A DNA stretch of 64,000 bases, taken from positions 1 through 64,000 of the forward strand of contig CAVPPF010000008.1 of NCBI GenBank assembly GCA_963707435.1. Reading direction: 5' to 3'. A program made the translations under genes and the position numbers. This document shows positions 26,053-35,084 of this stretch, piece by piece. The notes under the pieces were generated by a model. It was not told the origin of the DNA, made no database searches, and was given only the letters and a program-made list of their open reading frames with translations. The DNA comes from UBA4744 sp963707435. Its GTDB lineage: Bacteria; Actinomycetota; Acidimicrobiia; Spongiisociales; UBA4744. Positions within the stretch are counted from its first letter, which is position 1. Every line of letters starts with the position of its first letter.

Positions 26053-27201
26053 CTAGGTCCGCGCCAGGGCCTCCCGGAGGGCGCTCAGCAACAGAAGGAC
26101 GTTTTCGGGTCTGCTGTTGAAGCCCATCAGCCCGACCCTCCAGACCTTGCCGGCCAGTTCACCCAGGCCACCGGCGATCTCGATGTTGTACTCGCTCAGC
26201 AAGAAACCGGCGACCGCTTTTGCATCCACGCCCTCGGGTACGCGTACCGTCGTGAGGCTGGGGAGGCGATACTCGGGTTCCACGTGACAGGAAAGACCCA
26301 GCTCCCCGAGGCCCTCCCAGAAGAGCTCGGCGGTGGATCGATGTCGTGCCCAGCGCTCCTCCAGGCCTTCCTCGGCGACCAGACGAAGAGCCTCGCGCAG
26401 CGCGTAGTTCATGTTGATGGGCGCCGTGTGGTGATACGTACGCTCACTACCCCAGTACTTGCCAACCAGCGAGAGGTCGAGGTACCAGTTGGGCACTTTG
26501 GTGGGTCGATTCGCCAGTTTCTCGACGGCCCTCGGTCCGAAGGTGAGCGGGGCGATCCCGGGCGGACAGCTGAGGCATTTCTGACTGCCGCTGTAGGCCA
26601 TGTCTACGCCCCAGGCGTCCAGGAAAAGAGGAACACCACCCAGGCTGGTAACGCTATCGACGAGGAGCAGCGTGCCGTACTCCCGGCACACCTCGCCGAC
26701 CCCTTCGAGCGGCTGCCGGGCGCCGGTTGAAGTCTCGGCATGGACGAGAGCCAGGATGGCCGGGCGGTGTTCTTCTAGCCCGGCTCGCAGGTCGTCGAGG
26801 CTGAACACCTCGCCCCACGGCTTCTCCAGGGTGCGCACATCGCCGCCGTAGCGGCCCGCCATGTCGACCAGGCGCAATCCGAAGTATCCGTTCACGCCCA
26901 CCAGGACGACGTCGCCGGGCTCGACCGTATTGGCAAGGCTGGCCTCCATGGCGGCGCTGCCGGTGCCGCTGACCGGGATGGTCAGCTGGTTGTTGGTTTG
27001 CCACGCGTACCGCAGCAGTTGCTGGGTTTCGTTCATCAATCCGATGAAGGCCGGGTCGAGATGCCCGACCTGCCGCATGCTCAGGGCCTGCAGCACCCGG
27101 GGGTGGGCGTTGGAGGGACCGGGACCGAGCAGGAGTCGCGGGGGCAGGTCCAATTGGCCTGCCTCCAGGCGGTGGGATTCGTCGATAGGTTGGTAGTTCA
27201 C
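26053..27201 (-). CDS. Alanine/serine-glyoxylate aminotransferase family (class V PLP)
   Basis: A 382-residue class V pyridoxal-phosphate aminotransferase, of the alanine--glyoxylate/serine--glyoxylate/(S)-ureidoglycine type. LLLGPGPSNAHPRVL opens the fold, SGTGSAAMEA binds the cofactor phosphate, DSVTSLGG carries the ring-binding Asp, and Lys208 in SGSQKCLSCPPG is the Schiff-base lysine. The start is GTG 27201, set by GAGGAG nine bases upstream; the TTG at 27228 is in frame but lacks a ribosome site. It follows the siderophore-interacting protein by 27 bp. Exact amino donor cannot be told. Confidence 0.92.
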   Translation of the reverse strand: MNYQPIDESHRLEAGQLDLPPRLLLGPGPSNAHPRVLQALSMRQVGHLDPAFIGLMNETQQLLRYAWQTNNQLTIPVSGTGSAAMEASLANTVEPGDVVLVGVNGYFGLRLVDMAGRYGGDVRTLEKPWGEVFSLDDLRAGLEEHRPAILALVHAETSTGARQPLEGVGEVCREYGTLLLVDSVTSLGGVPLFLDAWGVDMAYSGSQKCLSCPPGIAPLTFGPRAVEKLANRPTKVPNWYLDLSLVGKYWGSERTYHHTAPINMNYALREALRLVAEEGLEERWARHRSTAELFWEGLGELGLSCHVEPEYRLPSLTTVRVPEGVDAKAVAGFLLSEYNIEIAGGLGELAGKVWRVGLMGFNSRPENVLLLLSALREALART

Positions 27202-27228
27202 GGTTTCCTGCTCCTCATAGGTGGTCAA

Positions 27229-28011
27229 TCAACGGGTGTGCTTCCAGTATCCGCGCACCGTCACCTGGTCGCGAGGTAGTTGACGGTCTTCAAAGAGGTG
27301 CCTCCGCATGCGGTGCATAGCTGCGGCTTCACCGGCTACCCACACCCGAACATCCGGGTCGAGGTCCGCGGCCCGAATGGCGGCAACGAGCGCTTCGCCC
27401 GGACGCGCATCGGGCGCGAGGTCGTACCAGACAACGGCTGCTCGGGGATGCCCCGGCAGCGTCAGCCGGGCGTCCGGGTGGGCGACTTCGACATGCACCT
27501 GCACGGGACGGTCGGCGGGGAGGAACTCGAGCAGCTGGCTGATCGCCGGAACGGCCGTCTCGTCGCCGGCAAGCAGAAACGAACCCGCGCCGGCGTCTAC
27601 GGCGTAGCCGCGTCCCGGCCCGGAGATGGCGGCGGGATCGCCCGGACCGGCCGTCTGGACCCACCCGGAGACGGTACCTCCCGGGTGGATGACAATCTCG
27701 AGGTCGAGGTCGAGCGTATCCGGGTCGAAGCGGCGAGGGGTGAAGGTGCGGATGATCGGCCGGCTGCCATCGGCCAACAGGAACTCGTTTCCGTTCCAGG
27801 CAGGGATGACGAGATCGGTAGTTCCGGGCAGGGGAAGGAGCAGGCGGACACTGGCGGCCGGTTGCTCGACCGCGAAACCCTCGAGGTCCTGTCCGGTCAG
27901 CGTCAGCCCGGCCAGGTGGGGAGTGAGGTAGTCGAGCCGCCGGACGGCCACCTTTCGGAACGCCGGCGGTTGACGCCGGACCCGCAACGTCTCCCGGGCC
28001 GCTTCGCTCAT
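27229..28011 (-). CDS. Siderophore-interacting FAD/NAD(P)H reductase
   Basis: A 260-residue member of the SIP (FAD-binding 9) family, which reduces ferric siderophores in the cytosol to release iron. Hallmarks are RRLDYLTPHLAGLTLTG, the FAD-binding RTFTPRRFD, then GPGRGYAV, and the NAD(P)-side LLAGDETAVPAI and WVAGEAAAMHRMRRHL. The C-terminus VTVRGYWKHTR is typical. ATG 28011 is preferred over 28086 by homology. It lies upstream of the aminotransferase. No Fur or IdeR operator is obvious upstream. Confidence 0.93.
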   Translation of the reverse strand: MSEAARETLRVRRQPPAFRKVAVRRLDYLTPHLAGLTLTGQDLEGFAVEQPAASVRLLLPLPGTTDLVIPAWNGNEFLLADGSRPIIRTFTPRRFDPDTLDLDLEIVIHPGGTVSGWVQTAGPGDPAAISGPGRGYAVDAGAGSFLLAGDETAVPAISQLLEFLPADRPVQVHVEVAHPDARLTLPGHPRAAVVWYDLAPDARPGEALVAAIRAADLDPDVRVWVAGEAAAMHRMRRHLFEDRQLPRDQVTVRGYWKHTR

Positions 28012-28098
28012 GCTGATCTGGGCTCCACCATCGGAGCGTAGCGGCCCGAAGACCCCTCCCTGCCCGCCGATCAGGGCCGTCGACACCTGCGGTGGCGT

Positions 28099-28926
28099 CT
28101 AGCGGATGATCTCGATCGCGTCCGATAGGGCCCGGATCAATCCAAAGACAAGAGTCCCGCCGAGTCCAATCAATCCGAGCATTCTGGCGAACGGCCGGTG
28201 TTTCTGTTCGTGCAGGCCGTTCCACCAGCGGACCGCCGTTCCCGCTCCCGTCACCACCACGAACGACGAGGCGACCAGCGGCGGTTGACAATCGCAAGCC
28301 TGATCGGTGAACAGGGTGAAGGGGACCAACAAGACCGCCAGGCCGAGGCCGAGCAACGCGAGGACCGTGTACACGACCCGGGCCGGCGGCCGGCCGCCGT
28401 CGGGCATCCGGACGTTCAAGACCCCGAACAGCCAGTCGAGGAGCATGCCGAAGGCGACGAACAGCCCGAAGATCATGGCTACCAGAAGGAGCGGGTTACC
28501 GAGGATCTGGAAGTCGATGTTGTCGGGGTTGAGCACGTCCGAGGTGGCGCTGCCGATGCCAAATAGCACCACTCCGAAGGTCGCACCGCGCCATTTCCCG
28601 GCCCTGTGCAGCCACGGACGGAAGATCACATACAGGACGGCTCCTACGGCCCCGACGAAGAGCCCCACGAAGATCACCAACCCGAGCGTTCCGTCCAGTG
28701 TGATCCGACCGACGGTGAAGCCGGCTTCCGTCGTCCTTCCCCGGGTGGCGGGATTGGCGGCGCCGGCGATTCGCATGAACACTCGCCCCCCGAGTCCACC
28801 GACCAGCACCCCGGTCACCAAGCCGGCGACTCCCGCCACCGTGACATGGCGTGCGAGACCGAAGATCGAAGAAAACGGTACCGTCTCGGGCGCGCGATAA
28901 GCAGTAGCCGAGCTGTGCGACTTCAC
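28099..28926 (-). CDS. Polytopic membrane protein, unknown function
   Basis: A 275-residue membrane protein with about seven helices. The start GTG 28926 is set by GAGGGAGGAACC immediately upstream, so the in-frame extension to 29214 is discarded. Notable segments are GVAGLVTGVLVGGLGGRVFMRI, LDGTLGLVIFVGLFVGAVGAVLY, and a C-terminal GTLVFGLIRALSDAIEII. A pair of cysteines (CDC) sits in the loop after TLFTDQA. No transporter signature seen. Not recognised. Confidence 0.75.
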   Translation of the reverse strand: MKSHSSATAYRAPETVPFSSIFGLARHVTVAGVAGLVTGVLVGGLGGRVFMRIAGAANPATRGRTTEAGFTVGRITLDGTLGLVIFVGLFVGAVGAVLYVIFRPWLHRAGKWRGATFGVVLFGIGSATSDVLNPDNIDFQILGNPLLLVAMIFGLFVAFGMLLDWLFGVLNVRMPDGGRPPARVVYTVLALLGLGLAVLLVPFTLFTDQACDCQPPLVASSFVVVTGAGTAVRWWNGLHEQKHRPFARMLGLIGLGGTLVFGLIRALSDAIEIIR

Positions 28927-29035
28927 GGTTCCTCCCTCTCTGAGGATTTCTGAAGCTACCCGGAGGAAGCCCTCCTGCACGTCTGATCGCAGGTTTTTCT
29001 CGAGAGGTCGACCAGGGTCGGTCTTGGCCGGTACG

Positions 29036-30619
29036 TCAGGTATCGGTGCCGAACACAACGGCCGACGCGTCGTCGGCCAGAGCCTGACCGGCCTCCTCGT
29101 ACAGGTTGCGGGCGACGTCGACGCCGGCGTCCCGCAGTTCCGCAACCTGGTCGGGGTAGGTGGCAATCGAAGCGATCCGGGCCGTGGGGAGAAACTCGCG
29201 GACCCGCCGGGCACATTCGAGGTTCGCCTGGTGGCTGCTCATGGAAGCAACTACCAGCTCCACCTCGGGGTGGAACCGGATTCGCTCCCAGAAATCCCGG
29301 TCGAGGGCGTCGCCGCGCACCACGTCCCGCCCCTCGCGGCGATGCAGCTCAACGGTTTCGTCGCGTCGGTCGACGCCGACAACCACCGGGCCCCGGCGCA
29401 GAACGATTTCGTCGTAGGCCCCGGTGCCGACCCGGCCCATCCCGAAGACCAGCACCCGGGCGTCCCCGCAGTCGATGATGGCGTCCTCGGGAACGGGAGG
29501 ATGAAGTTCCAGAGCAACCAGCCGTTTCGACCACCGTTCGTAGAGGCGGTATCGGGCGGTGCTGGCCGCGGAGGCCAGGACGAACGAGGCCGCCACCGCC
29601 ACGGCCACCGTCGAAACCCAGGCCTGATCGATCAACCCGGCCGATAGTGCGGCGGCCCCGACGATCAGCCCGAACTCGCTATAAGTCGAAAGAGTCAACG
29701 AAGCATGCAACGAGGTCCTGGACCGGAGACGGGACCGGATGAACAACCAGAAGAAACCACCGCTCCGGAGCGGTACCAGGAGCAGCATCGCCAGCCCGAT
29801 GATCCAGGCTGTCGCCGACGGAGCGCCCTCCAGTCCGATGGAGAGGAAGAACCCGACCAGGAGCAAGTCCTTGAATCCCAGCAACCGGTCGGCCATCTCA
29901 CTCGAGCGAACATGCCCGGCGAGGACAAGGCCCGCGACCAGAGCGCCAAGGTCGGGCTTGAGGCCGATCAAGCTGAACGTGCCTGCCCCGACACCCACGG
30001 CGAGGGTGAACCCGAGCAGCACGAGGATTTCCCCGTGACCACTCCGATCGAGCAGCCACCCGAACAACGGGCGGGCAACGAAGATGGCCGGCAAGACCAG
30101 AAGCGCCCACGGAGAGGGCCATTCCCCGGCGACAACCACGAGAAAGACGACCGCGAACAGATCTTGCATGATGAGCACGCCGACCGCTAGTCGTCCGCTC
30201 AGCGACGCCGACTCGTTGGCGACTTCGAGTGCCTTGACGGCGAACACGGTGCTCGAAAAGGAGAACGCAAACCCCACAATCGCGGCCGTGCCGAGGTCCA
30301 GGTCGCGCGCCAGCGGCACCCCGAGCGCCCCGAGCCCAAGGAGCAGACCGCCCACCAGGACGGTGAACACGGCTGCTACCAGCGTGGCGCTCCCCCACAC
30401 CTCCGGTCGGGCGAGCGTGCGGAGGCGAAGCTTGAGACCGATCCCGAACAGCAGGAGCAGCACCCCGATCTCGGAGATCGTCTCAATGGCGGCGTTTGAT
30501 TCGTATCCGAGAGCGTGGAGCACGAAACCGGCAACGAGGTACCCAACCAGTGGTGGCAAGCCGCTGGCCCTGGCCAGAAGACCAAATCCGAAGGCAGCGG
30601 CGAGGAAGGCAATCTCCAT
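29036..30619 (-). CDS. CPA2 cation:proton antiporter with TrkA-N (RCK) domain, KefC-like
   Basis: A 527-residue Kef-type monovalent cation:proton antiporter. Residues 1-~385 carry about 12 helices with the Kef motif GIGLKLRLRTLARPEV and the unwound-helix region PDLGALVAGLVLAGH. Residues ~400-520 form a TrkA-N nucleotide-binding domain (VLVFGMGRVGTGAYDEI with GxGxxG). In the inner membrane such proteins exchange K+ or Na+ for H+ and are gated by NAD(H)-type ligands. It starts at ATG 30619 and is upstream of the membrane gene at 28099 with a gap of about 110 bp. Confidence 0.92.
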   Translation of the reverse strand: MEIAFLAAAFGFGLLARASGLPPLVGYLVAGFVLHALGYESNAAIETISEIGVLLLLFGIGLKLRLRTLARPEVWGSATLVAAVFTVLVGGLLLGLGALGVPLARDLDLGTAAIVGFAFSFSSTVFAVKALEVANESASLSGRLAVGVLIMQDLFAVVFLVVVAGEWPSPWALLVLPAIFVARPLFGWLLDRSGHGEILVLLGFTLAVGVGAGTFSLIGLKPDLGALVAGLVLAGHVRSSEMADRLLGFKDLLLVGFFLSIGLEGAPSATAWIIGLAMLLLVPLRSGGFFWLFIRSRLRSRTSLHASLTLSTYSEFGLIVGAAALSAGLIDQAWVSTVAVAVAASFVLASAASTARYRLYERWSKRLVALELHPPVPEDAIIDCGDARVLVFGMGRVGTGAYDEIVLRRGPVVVGVDRRDETVELHRREGRDVVRGDALDRDFWERIRFHPEVELVVASMSSHQANLECARRVREFLPTARIASIATYPDQVAELRDAGVDVARNLYEEAGQALADDASAVVFGTDT

Positions 30620-30697
30620 GGGTGCTGCGATTATGACATCGTTTGGGCGTACCGGAGAGATCGTGCTGTTCCCGATCCAATCGCGAACAGCGATCGG

Positions 30698-31630
30698 CTA
30701 CGTTCCGGGGGCCAACGAGGTTTCGGCCACCACTCCGACCTCTTTCGGGTCACGGGCTCCGAGCAGGCTCATCCAGGTGATCGCACCCGCCAGGATCAGC
30801 ATCCCCATCCACTGCGACGCCGTCAGGACCGCGTCGAACGCCACGTAGTTGACGGCGGCGGCCGACAGCGGGAACGCCAGTTCGGCGATGGTCGCCGCCG
30901 AAGCTGGCGTGCGCGACAGGCCTCGGTAGTAGATCAGCATCGCCCCTAAACCCGGCACGAGCGCCAGCACAACGATGGCAAGCACGTCCTGGCCGCCGGA
31001 AACGCCCACCGGAGCGCCGGCTCTCATGAGCCAGATGAGCCCGGCCACCGGCATGCCGATGGCGAACCGCCAGGCGGTGAGATCGCGGAATTCGAGACGG
31101 GCCGACAAGCGGCGCCCCAACACGGTTCCCATGCCCCACAGGGCGGCCGCCCCGACCGCCAGCAAGGCCGGTGCCAGTTGGGTGACGGAAACCTGAGCAG
31201 GATCGGGGAAGGCAATCAGGTAGGCGCCCCCCAGCCCGGCCACGAGGAACAACCAGTAGCGGGACAGGAGCGCCTCACCGAGGAGCAGTCTCGCTCCCAG
31301 CACGGCCACCAACGGCTGGAGTTTCTGGAGCAGGAGCGGGGTGTTCGGATCACCGTAGGAGAACGCGGCGGTGAACAAGATGGTGGCAGTGGCGGAAGCG
31401 CCTGCCCCGATGAGAAAGAGGGACACCAGGTCTCCAGCCCCCATGCTGGCAACGATCTTCCGGGAGCGCAGCAGCCAGGGAAGCGTCAGCGCCACGAGGA
31501 CGATGTGCTCGAAGAAGACCACGGTGGCGGCCGGCAGCTCCAACGCCAGACCGCGCCGGAACAGGGCATCGGTTCCCCACAGGGCAGCCGCCAGGGCAAC
31601 CCACGCAATCCCCGTCTTCTGCTTCGGCAT
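30698..31630 (-). CDS. EamA/DMT family transporter
   Basis: A 310-residue, ten-helix drug/metabolite transporter built from two EamA repeats. The first begins IAWVALAAALWGTDALFRR, the second ALLAVGAAALWGMGTVLGRR, with the expected small-residue and aromatic pattern. Usually exports or exchanges small metabolites or amino acids; substrate unpredictable. ATG 31630. Downstream is the KefC-like gene with a 78-bp gap in the same direction. Confidence 0.9.
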   Translation of the reverse strand: MPKQKTGIAWVALAAALWGTDALFRRGLALELPAATVVFFEHIVLVALTLPWLLRSRKIVASMGAGDLVSLFLIGAGASATATILFTAAFSYGDPNTPLLLQKLQPLVAVLGARLLLGEALLSRYWLFLVAGLGGAYLIAFPDPAQVSVTQLAPALLAVGAAALWGMGTVLGRRLSARLEFRDLTAWRFAIGMPVAGLIWLMRAGAPVGVSGGQDVLAIVVLALVPGLGAMLIYYRGLSRTPASAATIAELAFPLSAAAVNYVAFDAVLTASQWMGMLILAGAITWMSLLGARDPKEVGVVAETSLAPGT

Positions 31631-31765
31631 CGGTCCCCGTTCGAGATTGAAAGCGCCAAGATAGCCCGCATCGATAGCTCGAGTGTGCTGCAGTGGCTGC
31701 CGGAGACATCTCGCAACCGACTTGTGGCCCTAGTGCGGACCTCGAGATCGGCTGATACTGAGTGG

Positions 31766-32215
31766 ATGGATACCAGGACCAGACCTAGATCCGTCGGGAC
31801 CGTCCCCTCCTCCGCAAGCCGGAGGTTCGGCTACTTCGTCTCTGTGCTGATCAACGTCGCCATGCTGATCGTCGTCAACAATCTCGTGACATGGGACATC
31901 CTGCCCTTCCTGACCGGCGACTTCGATCGCGTGGTGCCGATCATCACCGTGTCGTTGGGAGCTGCCATCCTGGCAAACCTGGCGTACATCGCTTACGACG
32001 CCGGTTGGTTCAGGTCGCTCACTCAGATCGGATTGCTCTTGATCAGCCTGGCGGCCACGATCCGCCTCTACCAGGTGTTCCCCTTCGACTTCGCTGCCTA
32101 TGAGTTCAACTGGACAGCGGTGGGCAAAGGGGTGTTGATCCTGGCCATGGTGGGAGTTGTCGTCGGGATGATCACCGAAGCAGTCAAACTGGCGCAAGGC
32201 ACCTCGAACTCCTAA
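31766..32215 (+). CDS. Four-helix membrane protein, unknown function
   Basis: A 149-residue membrane protein with four likely helices, at about residues 21-41, 56-78, 84-103 and 117-138 (VLINVAMLIVVNNLVTW, VGKGVLILAMVGVVVGMI). Basic N-terminus, no signal peptide or motif. ATG 31766 is used instead of a much longer in-frame extension that is Gln/Arg-rich and shadows the EamA gene. Function unknown. Confidence 0.72.
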   Translation: MDTRTRPRSVGTVPSSASRRFGYFVSVLINVAMLIVVNNLVTWDILPFLTGDFDRVVPIITVSLGAAILANLAYIAYDAGWFRSLTQIGLLLISLAATIRLYQVFPFDFAAYEFNWTAVGKGVLILAMVGVVVGMITEAVKLAQGTSNS

Positions 32216-32374
32216 GGATTGGTTGCCAACCAACTCCGGCGCGGCACAACGAACACGGTCGTCATGGTCCAGCTGCGTCGGGCGATAGGGGCCCGCGTGG
32301 TTTCTTCACCCAGCCTCGCTCGGCTCCTCCGCAACGCTACGCTCGTACCGTCAAGGGGGGTTGATACGAGCCTG

Positions 32375-33730
32375 ATGGATGACCGACCGGAAACGAAGTA
32401 CGCCGACACCGGTGAAGGCCAGATTGCTTATCAGCAATTCGGTGCGGGTCCACCCGATCTGATCTACATGACCTCGCTCGAGTCGCACGCAGAGATGATC
32501 TGGGACCACCCGATCCCAGCTCACTATTTCGAGCGCCTGGCCTCATTCAGCCGCGTCCTCTACTTCGATACTCGGGGTTCCGGAGGTTCCGACGGCGTGG
32601 CTTTGGGGAAGCCTCCAACCCCCGAGATGTGGACCGACGACGCACGGGTCGTTATGGACGCTGCGGCAATTGAGCGGGCGGCGGTCGTGGCCGAAGTCGA
32701 AGGCGGCTTCATGGGGATGACGTTCGCGGCAATACACCCGGAAAGGACCACGGCGCTGGTGCTGATCAACACCTTCGCCAGGCTGATGCGGGCGGACGAC
32801 TATCCAATCGGCATGCCTGAACAAACTGCCGATGCGGTCGTGCAGTGGGCTCGGGCATCGTGGGGCCGGCCCGGATACTTCGATGTCATGCTCCCCAGCA
32901 GAAAAGACGATTCCGGATTCCAGGAATGGCTGGCCAGGTATCAGCGGATCGCCGCCACGCCAAACACCGCCATCACGATCTACGAGAACTTTGGCATGCG
33001 GGTAGATCTCCGCTCCATTCTCAAGTCGATCAACGTCCCGACGTTGGTGATCTGTCGTAAGGAAGCCGCCTGGCACCGACCCGAGTACAGCCGGTATCTG
33101 GCCGAACACATTCCCGACGCCAAACTCGTCGAGCTGCCGGGCGCCGACACGCATCCGGTGTTCGCCGCCGACCCCGAACCCGTGCTGAGGGAGATCGAGG
33201 AGTTCATTACCGGGGTGCGTTCGGCACAGGTCCCCGATAGGACTTTGGCCACGGTGATGTTCACCGACATCGTCGACTCAACCCAGCATGCGGCACGGCT
33301 CGGCGATCGTGACTGGCTCGACCTGTTGGAACGACACCACCGGATGACCCGGGACTATCTCGACAGGTATCGGGGCCGGGAGATCAAGACGACCGGAGAC
33401 GGAATCCTGGCGACCTTCGACGGCCCGACCAGGGCGGTGACCTGCGCGGCCCATGTTCGAACAGCCAGCCAGGCTTTGGGGATAGACATCAGGGTCGGCT
33501 TGCACACCGGCGAGATCGAACTGAGCGGTGACGACATCAGCGGAATGGCCGTCAATATCGCCTCACGGGTAATGAGCATCAATACGGGCGGTGGTGTGGC
33601 CGCATCAAGCACGGTGCGCGATCTCGTGGTCGGATCAGGAATCGAGTTCAACTCGATTGGCGCACAAGAGATGAAGGGCGTCCCTGGTGAATGGAACCTG
33701 TTCGAGCTGGTCTCAATTCCATCTCGCTAG
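32375..33730 (+). CDS. Alpha/beta-hydrolase fused to class III cyclase (Rv1900c-like)
   Basis: A 451-residue fusion like the mycobacterial LipJ/Rv1900c architecture. Residues ~1-285 are an alpha/beta hydrolase (YFDTRGSGGSD loop; late AsxxHxV-like GADTHPVF). The nucleophile elbow reads AEVEGG, so the catalytic Ser position is Val108 and hydrolase activity is probably lost. Residues ~295-450 form a cyclase with VMFTDIVDST, TTGDGILATF and VNIASRVM. ATG 32375 has no in-frame competitor with homology. Cytosolic; nearest relatives make cAMP. Confidence 0.9.
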   Translation: MDDRPETKYADTGEGQIAYQQFGAGPPDLIYMTSLESHAEMIWDHPIPAHYFERLASFSRVLYFDTRGSGGSDGVALGKPPTPEMWTDDARVVMDAAAIERAAVVAEVEGGFMGMTFAAIHPERTTALVLINTFARLMRADDYPIGMPEQTADAVVQWARASWGRPGYFDVMLPSRKDDSGFQEWLARYQRIAATPNTAITIYENFGMRVDLRSILKSINVPTLVICRKEAAWHRPEYSRYLAEHIPDAKLVELPGADTHPVFAADPEPVLREIEEFITGVRSAQVPDRTLATVMFTDIVDSTQHAARLGDRDWLDLLERHHRMTRDYLDRYRGREIKTTGDGILATFDGPTRAVTCAAHVRTASQALGIDIRVGLHTGEIELSGDDISGMAVNIASRVMSINTGGGVAASSTVRDLVVGSGIEFNSIGAQEMKGVPGEWNLFELVSIPSR

Positions 33731-33830
33731 CCCATCACAGCACTTCCGAGACCTGTGGCCGCTGAGTCCGTCTGTCTTCCCGAGACGATGCCGACCCTCC
33801 CGCCCGGAACACCTGCTCCTCGACGGTCCG

Positions 33831-34532
33831 CTATCCGCCGTGTTTGACCATCCGGAAGAGGATGAAGCCCGGTTCAGTTGACAGCCTCCGGAAGCTGTTT
33901 GGATGGCTCTCGGCCATATCTAGTTGCGGGGTGGGTTCCACGAGCCGCTCGATCAGAAAGCCCGCTTCGGTGAACTCCCCGGCCAATTTTGTGAGTGGCA
34001 TGCGCCACGCCGTGATCTCCCAGCCCGTGCTCCATGTCTCCGTCACGGCTTCGACGGTGAAGTACGAACCCCCCAGCCTGTGCCAGTCTCCGGCGGGGTG
34101 GTGCGTGCTAACGACGAACACCCCGTTAGGGCGGAGCATTCGGTGGACCTCGCTCAGAAAGCCCGCCCGATCGTTGAGGTAGTGATACACCAGGGCGCTC
34201 ACGACGATGTCGATGCTCTGGTCTGCCACCCAATGAAACGGCTCTTCCAACGAGTGGACCCGCAAGTCTGCTTGATCACCGACCTTTGCCCGGGCCAGCT
34301 CGATCATGGTGGTTGAGGCATCGCATCCCAGAACGTCGGCTCCCCTCGCCATCAGCTCAGCGACGTAGATACCGGGCCCACATCCTGCATCGAGCACGAG
34401 CTTGCCCTCGACATCGCCGATCAACTCGAGAGTGGACGGCCGGTCGTAGAGAGCGTTGTACGGTGCGGTGGCGGCATGCGCCTCGTACTCGCCGGCGAAA
34501 GAATCGTACTGGGTTGGCTCAGGACTGGGCAT
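33831..34532 (-). CDS. Class I SAM-dependent methyltransferase
   Basis: A 233-residue class I methyltransferase. Motif I is LVLDAGCGPGIYV (about residues 44-56), followed by VLGCDASTTMI, the post-I acidic residue, and DIVVSALVYHYL. The C-terminal half carries MLRPNGVFVVSTHHP. No specificity marker is visible, so it could act on a small molecule such as a quinone, a fatty acid or a xenobiotic. The start MPSPEPTQYD at 34532 fits the family; the frame open to 34784 adds unrelated residues. Confidence 0.88.
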   Translation of the reverse strand: MPSPEPTQYDSFAGEYEAHAATAPYNALYDRPSTLELIGDVEGKLVLDAGCGPGIYVAELMARGADVLGCDASTTMIELARAKVGDQADLRVHSLEEPFHWVADQSIDIVVSALVYHYLNDRAGFLSEVHRMLRPNGVFVVSTHHPAGDWHRLGGSYFTVEAVTETWSTGWEITAWRMPLTKLAGEFTEAGFLIERLVEPTPQLDMAESHPNSFRRLSTEPGFILFRMVKHGG

Positions 34533-34652
34533 AGCGCCGATTATGGTCGTTGACCGGGTCGAACCTGCGACCGCGACCTTGTCGTCGTTGGTGTCCATCC
34601 CGCAACCCTGCCGACTGTGCTTGGCTGGACGTCCGATCGAATGGAGAACCGA

Positions 34653-35081
34653 ATGGCCGAGATGGACCGGAAGAGAATGCGCACCATGTGGAGGGCGCAC
34701 AAGCTGGCATGGAATCTGTCGGGCGGACGCCTGGGCCGCAAGATGGGTGGTATCCCGGTGCTCGAGTTGGTGACGACCGGTCATCGTTCAGGGCTCCAAC
34801 GCCAGATCTTGATCTGGTACTTCGACTCCCCGGAGGGGCCGGCCATCATCGGAACCAACGCGGGCCGGGACGTCGATCCGGCCTGGGTGAAGAACCTGCG
34901 AGCCAATCCCCTGGCCCGCGCCCGATGGGACGGAGAATGGCACGACGTTCGGGCGGTCGAGTTGAGCGGAGCCGATCACGAAAAGGTCTGGAACACCGGG
35001 GTGGCGGCCTCCGCCGGCTACGCCGAATACAAGGAAACGCTGACCCGCCCGATCCCGATCATCCGTCTCGAGCCACGCTGA
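34653..35081 (+). CDS. Deazaflavin (F420)-dependent nitroreductase family protein
   Basis: A 142-residue DUF385/Ddn-like protein. The core is LELVTTGHRSGLQRQILIWYF, then IIGTNAGRDVDPAWVKNLRANP, the F420-phosphate contact region of this family. I chose ATG 34653, which has GGAG at six bases, rather than ATG 34641 or 34617. Cytosolic reductase with unknown substrate. It is divergent from the methyltransferase at 34532 and convergent with the putative nuclease at 35085. Confidence 0.9.
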   Translation: MAEMDRKRMRTMWRAHKLAWNLSGGRLGRKMGGIPVLELVTTGHRSGLQRQILIWYFDSPEGPAIIGTNAGRDVDPAWVKNLRANPLARARWDGEWHDVRAVELSGADHEKVWNTGVAASAGYAEYKETLTRPIPIIRLEPR

Positions 35082-35084
35082 GGA

